A stretch of DNA of 64,000 nucleotides, from positions 62,001 to 126,000 of the forward strand of contig NZ_JAESIY010000012.1 in NCBI RefSeq assembly GCF_016757215.1, in the 5' to 3' direction. Position numbers and translations under genes: made by a program. The DNA comes from Fulvivirga sediminis. GTDB taxonomy: Bacteria > Bacteroidota > Bacteroidia > Cytophagales > Cyclobacteriaceae. Below, piece after piece: positions 44,701 to 52,900 of the stretch (its first letter is position 1; every line of letters starts with the position of its first letter). Below the pieces are notes generated by a model that saw only the letters and a program-made list of their open reading frames with translations, was not told the DNA's origin and did no database searches.

Positions 44701-47700
44701 ATCAGCAACTCCCCTATATGCAGCACTAAGATTATATTGTAGCTCACTAGTAGCCACCGTATAGGTAATACTTTCTGAAGAAGGCAGCACAAAATTCACC
44801 CTAAGACTATCTACTATAGCTAGTTGTACACTTTTCACTTCTACTTCCACTCCCAAGTCATTAGAGCATTCATCGCCTACAAAAGCATCCTGTATTCGCA
44901 CCTGAAACTGCGCTGGCTTAGGCTCTACAGATAATTTGGTTTTTACATAAGCACAAGTAAAGCTCTCAAAATCAGCCGGATAACCAGAGCACTCATACCC
45001 CGCATACACATCAAACCCTTCTAAGTTGCAAGCTGAATAAGTAGCTGTAATATAATAAGTTTTAGTGCTTCCTAGTGCTATTGCTCCTAACTGATATATA
45101 TCTCCTACCAGCGGCATAGCATTATTATTTTGAGCATCAGTAACAGCCACTACCTGAATATTCCCTGAGCTAGATTTCATATGCAGCCAGGCATTATTGG
45201 CTGAAGAGCTATTTGATATATTCTCCACGTTAACTGTCCAGGTAACTGTTTTACCTAAACCATCTTCCTTAGGATTCAACGGTGTGAGTCTTAGAGATGC
45301 CGGAGCATATTGCACTTTATCATACTGATTAAGCACCCATTCAGATGTAGAGCCACCTTCTAACCTACTAGCCCGATCAAATGTATAAGCCCAAGGCATT
45401 TCTTTATATACGCCAGCCTGAACATCACAGGTAGGTGCTATTTCTATGGCCAATCTACCTCTAAAACCATCATCACTTAAATTTAAACTACCTCCTTGAT
45501 CTTCATAATACTGTGAAAGATCAAAGTATAATTCACGACCTACAGAGTCATCTGGCGTTATACCATAAACACTTTGAACTATACTGGTATTTGTAGCCTT
45601 GGTTATCCACTGTGCAAGATTGATATTCAGAACTTTATAGCCCTCCGGTATAGTCACTTTAGCTTCTTTTATCTTGGCCCAATTTCTATACTCGTAAGGA
45701 AATAAATTACCTCCTTGATAATTTGAACAACAATCACCTATGCTTAAATAGTAAAATTGATTGATGTACTTACTGCAACTCGTAATAGAGGTAAAACTTC
45801 CTTTACTTACGGTAAAGTAGTAGCCCATAAAAGTGATGTTCTCATCATAAAAACCGCATTGAAATTTATCTGCTGAGTTATTAGGGCTAGACACCTCACT
45901 CACATAAAATTCATTATTGACGGTAACTTCCTGAATCATACCTCCCAGGTTGGTATCTAAAGTGTAAAAAACAGTAAGTTCCACAGAATCAGAATCTCCC
46001 CATTGAAAATTAATCAAATCATTATTTCCATTGGCTATTAGTGTGGGAATGCTAAAATCCATATCGAATACACCCACATCTGCAGAGCTATACTTTTGTA
46101 CATCTACACCCGATGCATTGTAATAGGAACTAGTGCTTGCATCATAAATTTTAACACTACTTGATATTGGAGTTAAATAAGCACCTAGCGGTATAGTAGA
46201 TTTAGCATAACCATAAGTCCAGGCTGGGTGCTGAGGTGAGGTTTTTATAGTACCATAAAATACCGCTTTTATAGTATCATTAGTCATCACCCTATTAGAT
46301 TTAATTTTTGACATATCTAAGCTTCCGGAAACATCAGGAAAACCATCAGCATTATTATCCGGCAAGCCATAGCTAGATCTTTGTATCGTAAAATTATGAA
46401 AAGCCATACCTTCAGTACATTCTGCAGGACAGATTAGTGTAGTACTTACCGTTTGATCACAAGCCATCGCTACTTTGCAAATATCACCGCAATTAGCATC
46501 AGCAATAAAATACACTGACATAGAAATATCCTTACTACCATTACCCGATAGATTACAATCTGCTTTGAGCTTTAGATTAATTTCTGTCTTATTGAGCTCA
46601 AAACCTGAAGGTAAAGGATATTGAGCCACAAGATCTCCACTACCGGCATCATAAGTAACGGTAGTAGGGTTCCATAGATACGGGGTACTAGCCCACTCTA
46701 AATCTCCCTCCAAATCTTCATAAACCAGACCATTGGGTAGCTTAAAATGAACTTCATAATATGCAGTATCTGCAATTGGATAGGTATTTTTATGACCCGA
46801 TACCAAAAATGTAAATGTCTTCTTTTGGCCACCCGAAATATGTGCAGGTGTTTCTGTAAAAAAACTCATAGAAGCCTCCACTGGATCCTGGCCCGTAATG
46901 GTATTGGTATACGTTTCATCACAATTATCCGTATATCTCACCGTGCTTTTCCATCCTCCCAGCTTAGCTTTGAAACATGAGTTTATACAGCAGTGCTCGG
47001 TATTCCACATTAAGTATATACTTTCTCCATCTGGTATATTAGGCAAACTCAGCGTAACTTTTCCTACTGAACCAGCACCAAGACAGCTATAATTGCCTCC
47101 GGTGCTTGTAGGTTCTGAAGCCACCGGAGAAATTGAGATCGGAGTACCAGAAATGCCCACTTTATACTGAATACTATTAACATCTATTTTGGAGAAAATA
47201 TTAGGATCATAACCATTGCCGCTAGAATTAAAAATGTCTACTTCTACATTACTAGCTACTCCTGAACTGGCATTAGCCACCTGTAAAACCTGAGCACTAG
47301 GCTGTGAACTATAGCAGGTATTAAATTCTGCGGTAGCTGTTTGCTTTAATACAGGTGAACTATAATCCAGATATACGTTTCCATAAGTGGTAGTTTGCTG
47401 GCAGCTCACTCCTTCTCTCATCCAATATGCAGATATATTAGATGTAAATGTCTGATCTGCACAGGCCTCTCCATAAATGGTTTGCACTATGTTAATAGTT
47501 TCGTTACTATCAAAAAAACCATTTCCGTTACCTATAGATTGAAAATCAACAGAAGAAAGCTGAATTAGTGAATCTCCAATTAGGGTTCCTAAATTTATGG
47601 CCGTAATATCCATGTCCATAGGATGTAGATCTTTAATGTAAATATTATCAGTACTGCCATAGCCTGCATTAACTATAGTAATAGTCCTCTGAAATGACTC

Positions 47701-48213
47701 CCCATTAGGCAACGTCTTATTCTTAGGAGTAATACCAGTTATAGCAAGAGAGGGGTATAATATATTATAGGCCTCTGAAATATGTGTAGCCTCCAACGTG
47801 GAAGAATTTACAATGACCGAATTTCTGAAGACATTACCTGCCAGTTGGTAATCAACAGCCGTGCAAGTTCCTTTATATTGTATCGTTAGGGCGTACGACT
47901 GTCCATTAGGTAAATCCACTGCGGTGAAAACAGGATTCTCCAAATTGGAAATATCGCTTTCCGTAATTTGGAAACCGTTCTGATATGTAACACTACCTGC
48001 AAGATATTCTATCCCTTGCGGAAGAGACACCTGAATAGAGACACTTTGAAGCACTTCCCCTGAAAGATTCTCAATACTAATTTGGTAAGAATTACCCTCA
48101 GGACCGATATTTAGCTCTTCTTGAGGAGATGAAGTGATGTTGATTTGGCCAAACCCGTGATATCCTGTTATAAGTAAAAGACCCGATAAGGTATAAGTAA
48201 AAATTCGCCACAT
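41761..48213 (-). CDS. Giant FG-GAP/ASPIC surface protein with T9SS sorting domain
   Basis: 2150 residues with a signal peptide (LSGLLLITGYHGFGQ). Residues about 25-1270 are repeats of DUF11-like and bacterial Ig-like strands (ISIENLSGEVLQSVSIQVSLP). Residues about 1270-1605 hold seven FG-GAP/VCBS units with the Ca2+-loop motif DYDNDGD. Residues about 1610-1690 are an ASPIC/UnbV domain (GIGAKVKVRANIYG, VEWPSGIVQ). Then come an SdrD-B-like domain (CGVVYHDSNGNCVQDVDEKG) and two DUF11-like domains. The last 75 residues are a T9SS type A sorting domain (YPYDLTLYNGLG, SGIYVYQLHD). It should be a secreted or surface protein for adhesion or glycan/protein binding. It has its own promoter region and a terminator at 41701. 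Confidence 0.93.
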   Translation of the reverse strand: MWRIFTYTLSGLLLITGYHGFGQINITSSPQEELNIGPEGNSYQISIENLSGEVLQSVSIQVSLPQGIEYLAGSVTYQNGFQITESDISNLENPVFTAVDLPNGQSYALTIQYKGTCTAVDYQLAGNVFRNSVIVNSSTLEATHISEAYNILYPSLAITGITPKNKTLPNGESFQRTITIVNAGYGSTDNIYIKDLHPMDMDITAINLGTLIGDSLIQLSSVDFQSIGNGNGFFDSNETINIVQTIYGEACADQTFTSNISAYWMREGVSCQQTTTYGNVYLDYSSPVLKQTATAEFNTCYSSQPSAQVLQVANASSGVASNVEVDIFNSSGNGYDPNIFSKIDVNSIQYKVGISGTPISISPVASEPTSTGGNYSCLGAGSVGKVTLSLPNIPDGESIYLMWNTEHCCINSCFKAKLGGWKSTVRYTDNCDETYTNTITGQDPVEASMSFFTETPAHISGGQKKTFTFLVSGHKNTYPIADTAYYEVHFKLPNGLVYEDLEGDLEWASTPYLWNPTTVTYDAGSGDLVAQYPLPSGFELNKTEINLKLKADCNLSGNGSKDISMSVYFIADANCGDICKVAMACDQTVSTTLICPAECTEGMAFHNFTIQRSSYGLPDNNADGFPDVSGSLDMSKIKSNRVMTNDTIKAVFYGTIKTSPQHPAWTYGYAKSTIPLGAYLTPISSSVKIYDASTSSYYNASGVDVQKYSSADVGVFDMDFSIPTLIANGNNDLINFQWGDSDSVELTVFYTLDTNLGGMIQEVTVNNEFYVSEVSSPNNSADKFQCGFYDENITFMGYYFTVSKGSFTSITSCSKYINQFYYLSIGDCCSNYQGGNLFPYEYRNWAKIKEAKVTIPEGYKVLNINLAQWITKATNTSIVQSVYGITPDDSVGRELYFDLSQYYEDQGGSLNLSDDGFRGRLAIEIAPTCDVQAGVYKEMPWAYTFDRASRLEGGSTSEWVLNQYDKVQYAPASLRLTPLNPKEDGLGKTVTWTVNVENISNSSSANNAWLHMKSSSGNIQVVAVTDAQNNNAMPLVGDIYQLGAIALGSTKTYYITATYSACNLEGFDVYAGYECSGYPADFESFTCAYVKTKLSVEPKPAQFQVRIQDAFVGDECSNDLGVEVEVKSVQLAIVDSLRVNFVLPSSESITYTVATSELQYNLSAAYRGVADPSLQNNLYSYNIAEIDSEIGNNGLPGVLDLNNNTMRLRFNLSLKNLFKVGEYVQVSVNGQAACGEDLPQINLAVDPSIKFERDTNSGLSTGTTSSWSASWGDYDNDGWEDLFVPEYEKGKTSNLYHNNGDGTFSKIENVIADDMVSATASTWGDYDNDGDLDLFIATNAGSPGLLYNNQGNGGFNRVTSGDIAADEGYDHGASWVDYDNDGYLDLFVVDIIQTNFNRLYHNNGDGTFTKITNANVVKAVSSSIGATWSDYDNDGDLDVFIPNRDQPNFLFKNEGNGNFTQVEGDVIVSEALGSVGASWGDYDNDGDMDLFVANAGTKVNSLYNNQGDGTFMKVTTGAIVTDRGNTHGSAWTDLDNDGDLDLYVTNDAGEGNYLYINNGDGSFQKVENDLTVLTQKSFGTAVADYDNDGDQDIFVANHSGEPNQLYVNSRGRCNQSICFTLKGTASNRTGIGAKVKVRANIYGQTIWQVREITSQSGGGVGSQNSMKAYFGLGDAIQAEEVIVEWPSGIVQHLTGIPSGTCHEIVEEAGSTVCGVVYHDSNGNCVQDVDEKGIPNQKIIITSSEKTYQLTTNNGGQYQTFLATGTYQISTNLDNGWSACNSAGYNVNIATAGQNQCDNNFGLTSSCTLPNLVINAGTSVLHRGFENTFIITYKNTGTTLAENVQIAINFPENVEVVNSDVMWSGNNGQEYNWNIGNVGAFEEGTFEVVTKTNLSSVVGELLTTTFNIEASNGDCDLLTNTINDISEVMGSIDPNDIWVSESKINRLDRDLTYLIRFQNVGNYPATFVRVADQISSHLDLSTFEMIGVSHNISDLRIEGRTIKWSFDHINLPDSTSDEEGSHGFIKFKIKPSDNLVHGDSIFNQANIYFDYDGAIATNIVHTVYHNPAQRIIDVFPNPLFISEGIIGFAGDMTYPYDLTLYNGLGIKQAEVKNIEEYKVDLKPLHLTSGIYVYQLHDQYGVLMTTGRLIVN
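43390..44410 (-). repeat. Seven FG-GAP (VCBS) units inside the giant surface gene
   Basis: Seven protein repeats of about 45 residues, each with D[YL]DNDG[DWY] and LFVxN or similar, such as WGDYDNDGWEDLF and WSDYDNDGDLDVF. They are diverged at the DNA level but share ATCATTATCATAATC-type wording. They form one beta-propeller with Ca2+-binding loops. Confidence 0.85.
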
Positions 48214-48412
48214 ACCGTCTTACATTTATGATTCTCAGGTAAATCATAAAAAACAGCACCACCAAATTAAACTACTGATTATCAATTAATTAAAAATAAA
48301 GGAAATAGTGATTATTCGTATGTAATGGAAACAATTACAAATTTTGGAAAATTCGGACTCACCCCATCTGCTATAATAGAACGACTACATCATAATTGGA
48401 CATCAAATCCTG

Positions 48413-50107
48413 TTATTCGGCCTTAGCAAAATTCAATGCATAGTGAATAAGATGTGAAAGAACTACCACTAGAGCACAACCTATAACATTATACCATAAA
48501 TAACTGATTGACAAAACATTAAAACATATTATTACAACTATTTGAGATATGATGGCCGCATAAAACACGGCATTGCCTTTTATATATTTAATGAAAAAGG
48601 CGATTAAGAACATACCTAAGATTACACCATAAAATATAGAACCTAAAATATTAACCGCTTCTATCAAATTCTCTACCAGGCTGGCAAATAAGGCGAAGCA
48701 GACTGCCAATATACCCCAAAATGCCGTTAATAATTTGGAAGCTATGAGGTAGTGTTTATCAGAAGCTTCCTTTTTAATAACCCGTTTATAAAAGTCCACC
48801 GAGGCAGTAGATCCCAAAGCATTTAACTCTCCTGAAGAAGATGACATGGCCGCCGAGAATATTACTGCCAAAAGTAAACCAACCACACCTTCTGGCAGAT
48901 AATTGGTGATAAACGTAAGGAAAACATAATCAGAGTCTTTTGTCTCTATATTTTCATCATAATCTTTTAAGAGACCTTTTACCTCTTGTCGGATTTTCTG
49001 TTCTGATTGCTTAGATTCATTTACCTGATCAGTGTAGGTAGCTATTTGCTGCTCATCGTTTTTATTAAGAGCATCAACCAGATTAACAATATTTGTCTTT
49101 TTCTCTTCAAAATTAGCGGAATACTGTTCCTCTAAAGCCTGAATATCGGCTCTGTATTCACTAGCTCTCAACTGCTCCATTTCCACTGCTTTAAAGAATA
49201 CAGGAGGCTCTTCAAACTGATAGAATACGAAAACCATTACCCCCACCAGTAAGATAAAGAACTGCATAGGCACTTTAAAAAGCGCATTAAATATTAACCC
49301 AAGCCTACTTTCTGCTACTGACTTAGCACCCACATATCTCTGCACCTGAGACTGATCCGCTCCAAAGTATGACAAGGCCAAGAAAAAACCACCTGTAAGT
49401 CCCGTCCAGATAGTATATCTCTTTTCTGGATCGAATGAAAAATCAACCACATCTAGCTTTTCCATTTTACCAGCTACGTGCAGAGCATTAAAAAAAGAAA
49501 CATTATCAGGCAAATAGCTTACTATTATAAAAAAGGCCGTAAACATACCCAGCATGATAACCGCCATCTGATATTTCTGGGTGATACTCACTGCTTTAGT
49601 GCCGCCGCTCACGGTATATAAAACCACCAAAATTCCTGTAAAGAGAATAGTATAGGTAAGATCCCAATGCAGCATGGTAGAAAGAATGATAGCCGGGGCG
49701 TAAATAGTGATGCCCGCTGCAAGTCCTCGCTGTATGAGAAACAGAAACGCTCCTAGCAACCGGGTTTTCAGGTCAAAGCGTTGTTCTAAAAATTCATAGG
49801 CAGTGTAAACATTGAGCTTATAATAGATCGGCACAAAGATGGCGGCTACTATAATAATGGCTATAGGCAGGCCAAAGTAATTTTGCACGAAAGCCATTCC
49901 TGATTCGTAAGCCTGGCCTGGTGTAGACAAAAAAGTAATAGCACTGGCTTGAGTAGCCATTACCGATAGGCCAATAGTGCCCCACTTTAATGAGTTATCT
50001 CCTTTAAGATATTGACTTATATTTTTACTACCTCTGCTCTTCCATAGGCCATAAACAACAATTAACGAGAGCGTTCCCAGCAGTACAATCCAATCTAAAA
50101 CACTCAT
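48413..50107 (-). CDS. Sodium:solute symporter (SSS family) with a long coiled loop
   Basis: 564 residues, 13 or more membrane helices. SSS signatures are visible: GLSVMATQASAITFLSTPGQAYE, YTVSGGTKAVSITQKYQM and AVIFSAAMSSSSGELNALGSTASVDFYKR (Na+ site region, split here in reading). Between about 315 and 400 there is an 80-residue highly charged insert (EMEQLRASEYRADIQALEEQ), probably a coiled coil outside the core. It imports an organic solute with Na+; the substrate is not readable but neighbouring genes suggest an acetylated sugar or a related compound. The ATG overlaps the stop of a 44-residue gene upstream. Confidence 0.92.
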   Translation of the reverse strand: MSVLDWIVLLGTLSLIVVYGLWKSRGSKNISQYLKGDNSLKWGTIGLSVMATQASAITFLSTPGQAYESGMAFVQNYFGLPIAIIIVAAIFVPIYYKLNVYTAYEFLEQRFDLKTRLLGAFLFLIQRGLAAGITIYAPAIILSTMLHWDLTYTILFTGILVVLYTVSGGTKAVSITQKYQMAVIMLGMFTAFFIIVSYLPDNVSFFNALHVAGKMEKLDVVDFSFDPEKRYTIWTGLTGGFFLALSYFGADQSQVQRYVGAKSVAESRLGLIFNALFKVPMQFFILLVGVMVFVFYQFEEPPVFFKAVEMEQLRASEYRADIQALEEQYSANFEEKKTNIVNLVDALNKNDEQQIATYTDQVNESKQSEQKIRQEVKGLLKDYDENIETKDSDYVFLTFITNYLPEGVVGLLLAVIFSAAMSSSSGELNALGSTASVDFYKRVIKKEASDKHYLIASKLLTAFWGILAVCFALFASLVENLIEAVNILGSIFYGVILGMFLIAFFIKYIKGNAVFYAAIISQIVVIICFNVLSISYLWYNVIGCALVVVLSHLIHYALNFAKAE

Positions 50108-50238
50108 GAAAAATACCTTGTAAATAGATGAAAAATGAGAATAAGTAAGGCCAAATTAATGACCACCAGGAAGTACCAACCCTTCCATGATTTAAACAAT
50201 GGTATTTTCTCAGGACTTTTCGGCTGATTATTCTCCAT
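50104..50238 (-). CDS. 44-residue membrane peptide upstream of the symporter
   Basis: ATG 50238 to TGA 50104 on the - strand encodes MENNQPKSPEKIPLFKSWKG, then WYFLVVINLALLILIFHLFT, RYFS. It has a charged N-terminus and one hydrophobic helix. Its stop codon overlaps the symporter start (ATGA), and it begins six bases after the deacetylase gene ends, so it is the middle gene of a three-gene operon. Similar short genes precede SSS symporters in related bacteria from memory, suggesting a symporter subunit or assembly factor. Confidence 0.8.
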   Translation of the reverse strand: MENNQPKSPEKIPLFKSWKGWYFLVVINLALLILIFHLFTRYFS

Positions 50239-50244
50239 AAGTAG

Positions 50245-52755
50245 TTAGTTGGACTTATCTACCTTATTATCAGAAGGTTTATCAGACCCTAGCGAGACTA
50301 AATTAACAAACAGCCTATAGGCGCCCGGCACACCAGCAGGTAGCTCTCTAAACCACGAGTAGCCTGTATATATATAATGACCTTTCCCATATGGCGCTAT
50401 TAACAGACCTCCATTTTTAGGGCTTTTCTTTTCTTCTTTATCGTTACTAGAAAGAATGGCCTCGTAATGACTATCCCAACTATTAGGAAAATAAAGGCCT
50501 CTCTCCTGCACCCACCCGTCAAAGTCTTTACTACTTATTTTATTAGGATAGTTCATAACCTGATGATCAGGCTTCAATATTCTTACTTCTGCATCTTCTT
50601 CGGTCACTCTATCTCTGGAAAGCTCTAATGGATAAGGAGCAAAATGATCAGTTTGTAAATGATAACTGTTATTGTATTGAACAATTAAAGTTCCTCCATT
50701 TTTAGCATACTCAAGCAGATCATTCATATAGTAAGAAATTCTTTCATTGGTGTTTAAAGCTCTTACTCCCAAAATCACCGCATCCATTTTTTTAAGATTA
50801 GCGGGAGTGATGTCGCTTTCATTCAATTCCCAAACTTCATAACCTATTTCTCTAAGTGCAGCAGGTATAGCATCTCCAGCACCTTGGATATAACCAACCA
50901 TTTGTCCTCTCTTCTTAATGTCTAACTTCACCACTTTAGCGGTCGCAGGCATCATAAGCATCTGATTAGGAATATGGTCATAGTCAATATTAGTAAGACT
51001 GTTGCTATAGGCTTTACCTTCTATCTCTACCACAGCCTGAACATCTCCAGTACTTTGCTCTGCCGGAGGCAAAAGCTCAAACTTGTAATGCGCTTCTCCC
51101 CATTTTTTGGCTATAGACAAATCATAACTTTCAGGATTAACTTTCCAGCCTTTTGGTACGTTTAACTTTAACTTTCCGCTAAGCTTATCTTCAACTGATT
51201 TTACGTCTACTATTACTGTTTTAGGCTCATCACCAGAAAAGATATATACTCCTTCGTTTAGATTCATAAAAACAGGAGGAGTTACAGCAAACGGTCTGTA
51301 GAGCTCACCTCCTACAGGATCGTTCCACTTGTATACCACAGGTACTGTATAGTTGATTTTCTCACCTTCTATATTAAGGGTAACCATAACTTGTAACGCA
51401 GGATCATTTTCAGGCTTTCCTCTCAACTTTTGCTCTTCTACTTTGTACATACCCAAAGTACCTTCCTCTCTGAGCCAGTAAGGTTGAGAATAACTAGCTT
51501 CGTTAGGTATGGTATAAACATGAGAAAAAGAAAAATCTTTATTCTCCACGAGCTTGGCATTTACTATGGTATCATTTTGAGCTGCATAATAAATTTGTTC
51601 CAAAGTGATATCGATTGGAGAGCGATTGATTACTTCCAAGGAGAGTTTCACTTCTTTACCTGGTGTTACCGCATAGTCATCAGCCACAGCTTCAATATAT
51701 AAACCTGTAACCGCTTTAATGAGATAATCTACTTCCTTTAATTTTAGTTGCTTCCAGTAAGGATCGTTTAACTTGCTTATAGCTTTCCTTGCTTTGATTA
51801 AATCAGATAAAATTTCTGAAGGACGGGCTGGATTGTATTTTTCAATGGCCCCAGATATTATTTCGCCTATTTTTTCTCCTCCTTTGACCCTTTTCCACGA
51901 GGTATCTATTCCTTCAAATATATCTTCTTTGGCTTCATCACCCATTATATATTCTAAAAACTCCTTAGACTCACCTCTGCTACCACTAGAGCCAAAGCCC
52001 TGACTTTTATGCTGGCTCCTGCTTATAGCCGCTATTTCGGTATATGATTTACCTAACAAAGGGCTATACTTTCCTACGTCAATGGTTAGTACACCTTCTT
52101 CTTCACCCGTCATATTGGGATTCCACCATCTGCCCGTGTTAGTATAAAGCCTTTTGGTTTGCCATGTATCTACATATTTAAGCTGATCAGGATATTTAGA
52201 TTTATCAGCGGCTGCTTTAAATGCCTTTTCGGCGATTATTGCTGAAGTAGTATGATGACCATGCCCCGCCCTTTCATCAGGTGGGAACCTGGTAATGACT
52301 ACATCAGGCCTGAAGTTTCTAAAAACCCAAACGGCATCAGAAAGCACCTGATCTTCATCCCATATTTCTAAAGTCTCTGTAGCTGTTTTAGAATAACCAA
52401 AGTCATTAGCTCTGGAGAAAAATTGCTTTCCTCCATCAATTCTTCGGGCAGCTAAAAGTTCCTGTGTTCTAATTACGCCTAGCCCCTCTCGTATTTCAGG
52501 GCCTATGAGGTTTTGACCACCATCTCCACGGGTGAGTGCCAGGTAGCCAGTATTGGCAAAAGTTTCATTTGAAAGATAGGCAATGAGTCTGGTATTTTCA
52601 TCATCAGGGTGGGCAGCCATATAGAGCACATTACCAAGAAAATTCAGTTTCTTTAACTTAAGTAATACTTGGGCAGCATCAGGCTTATCTGGCTTCTGAG
52701 CATAGGCAGTAGTTATAAAAAATAAAGTAAAGGCTAATAGTATTGATCTCTTCAT
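50245..52755 (-). CDS. PIG-L-family (LmbE-like) deacetylase with accessory domains
   Basis: 836 residues, secreted (signal MKRSILLAFTLFFITTAYAQ). The N-terminal PIG-L domain (about 35-290) has the zinc motif AAHPDDENTRL and the second His motif RFPPDERAGHGHH. Residues about 350-620 are beta-rich accessory domains, and residues about 640-820 form a glutamine-amidotransferase-like sandwich (DAVILGVRALNTNER, GGTLIVQYNNSYHL). It probably removes acetyl groups from an N-acetylated sugar or glycan outside the cytoplasm. Operon with a membrane peptide and an SSS symporter that could import the product. The substrate is unknown. Confidence 0.9.
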   Translation of the reverse strand: MKRSILLAFTLFFITTAYAQKPDKPDAAQVLLKLKKLNFLGNVLYMAAHPDDENTRLIAYLSNETFANTGYLALTRGDGGQNLIGPEIREGLGVIRTQELLAARRIDGGKQFFSRANDFGYSKTATETLEIWDEDQVLSDAVWVFRNFRPDVVITRFPPDERAGHGHHTTSAIIAEKAFKAAADKSKYPDQLKYVDTWQTKRLYTNTGRWWNPNMTGEEEGVLTIDVGKYSPLLGKSYTEIAAISRSQHKSQGFGSSGSRGESKEFLEYIMGDEAKEDIFEGIDTSWKRVKGGEKIGEIISGAIEKYNPARPSEILSDLIKARKAISKLNDPYWKQLKLKEVDYLIKAVTGLYIEAVADDYAVTPGKEVKLSLEVINRSPIDITLEQIYYAAQNDTIVNAKLVENKDFSFSHVYTIPNEASYSQPYWLREEGTLGMYKVEEQKLRGKPENDPALQVMVTLNIEGEKINYTVPVVYKWNDPVGGELYRPFAVTPPVFMNLNEGVYIFSGDEPKTVIVDVKSVEDKLSGKLKLNVPKGWKVNPESYDLSIAKKWGEAHYKFELLPPAEQSTGDVQAVVEIEGKAYSNSLTNIDYDHIPNQMLMMPATAKVVKLDIKKRGQMVGYIQGAGDAIPAALREIGYEVWELNESDITPANLKKMDAVILGVRALNTNERISYYMNDLLEYAKNGGTLIVQYNNSYHLQTDHFAPYPLELSRDRVTEEDAEVRILKPDHQVMNYPNKISSKDFDGWVQERGLYFPNSWDSHYEAILSSNDKEEKKSPKNGGLLIAPYGKGHYIYTGYSWFRELPAGVPGAYRLFVNLVSLGSDKPSDNKVDKSN

Positions 52756-52852
52756 GGTTATGAAAAAGCTTTTTTGTGGCTTACGATTGCAAAGATTAAA
52801 GGTTTGGGAAAGATATCAAGTAATTGGGAAGAAATTACAGGAATGGCAACAA

Positions 52853-52880
52853 TAAAAAAAGCCCGGCAAAAGCCGGGCTC
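52853..52880 (-). terminator. Rho-independent terminator
   Basis: AGCCCGGC (52860-52867) pairs with GCCGGGCT (52872-52879); on the - strand the stem is followed by seven T residues. It ends the giant protease gene. Confidence 0.9.
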
Positions 52881-52900
52881 TTAGGTTTAGTTTAAGTTGA

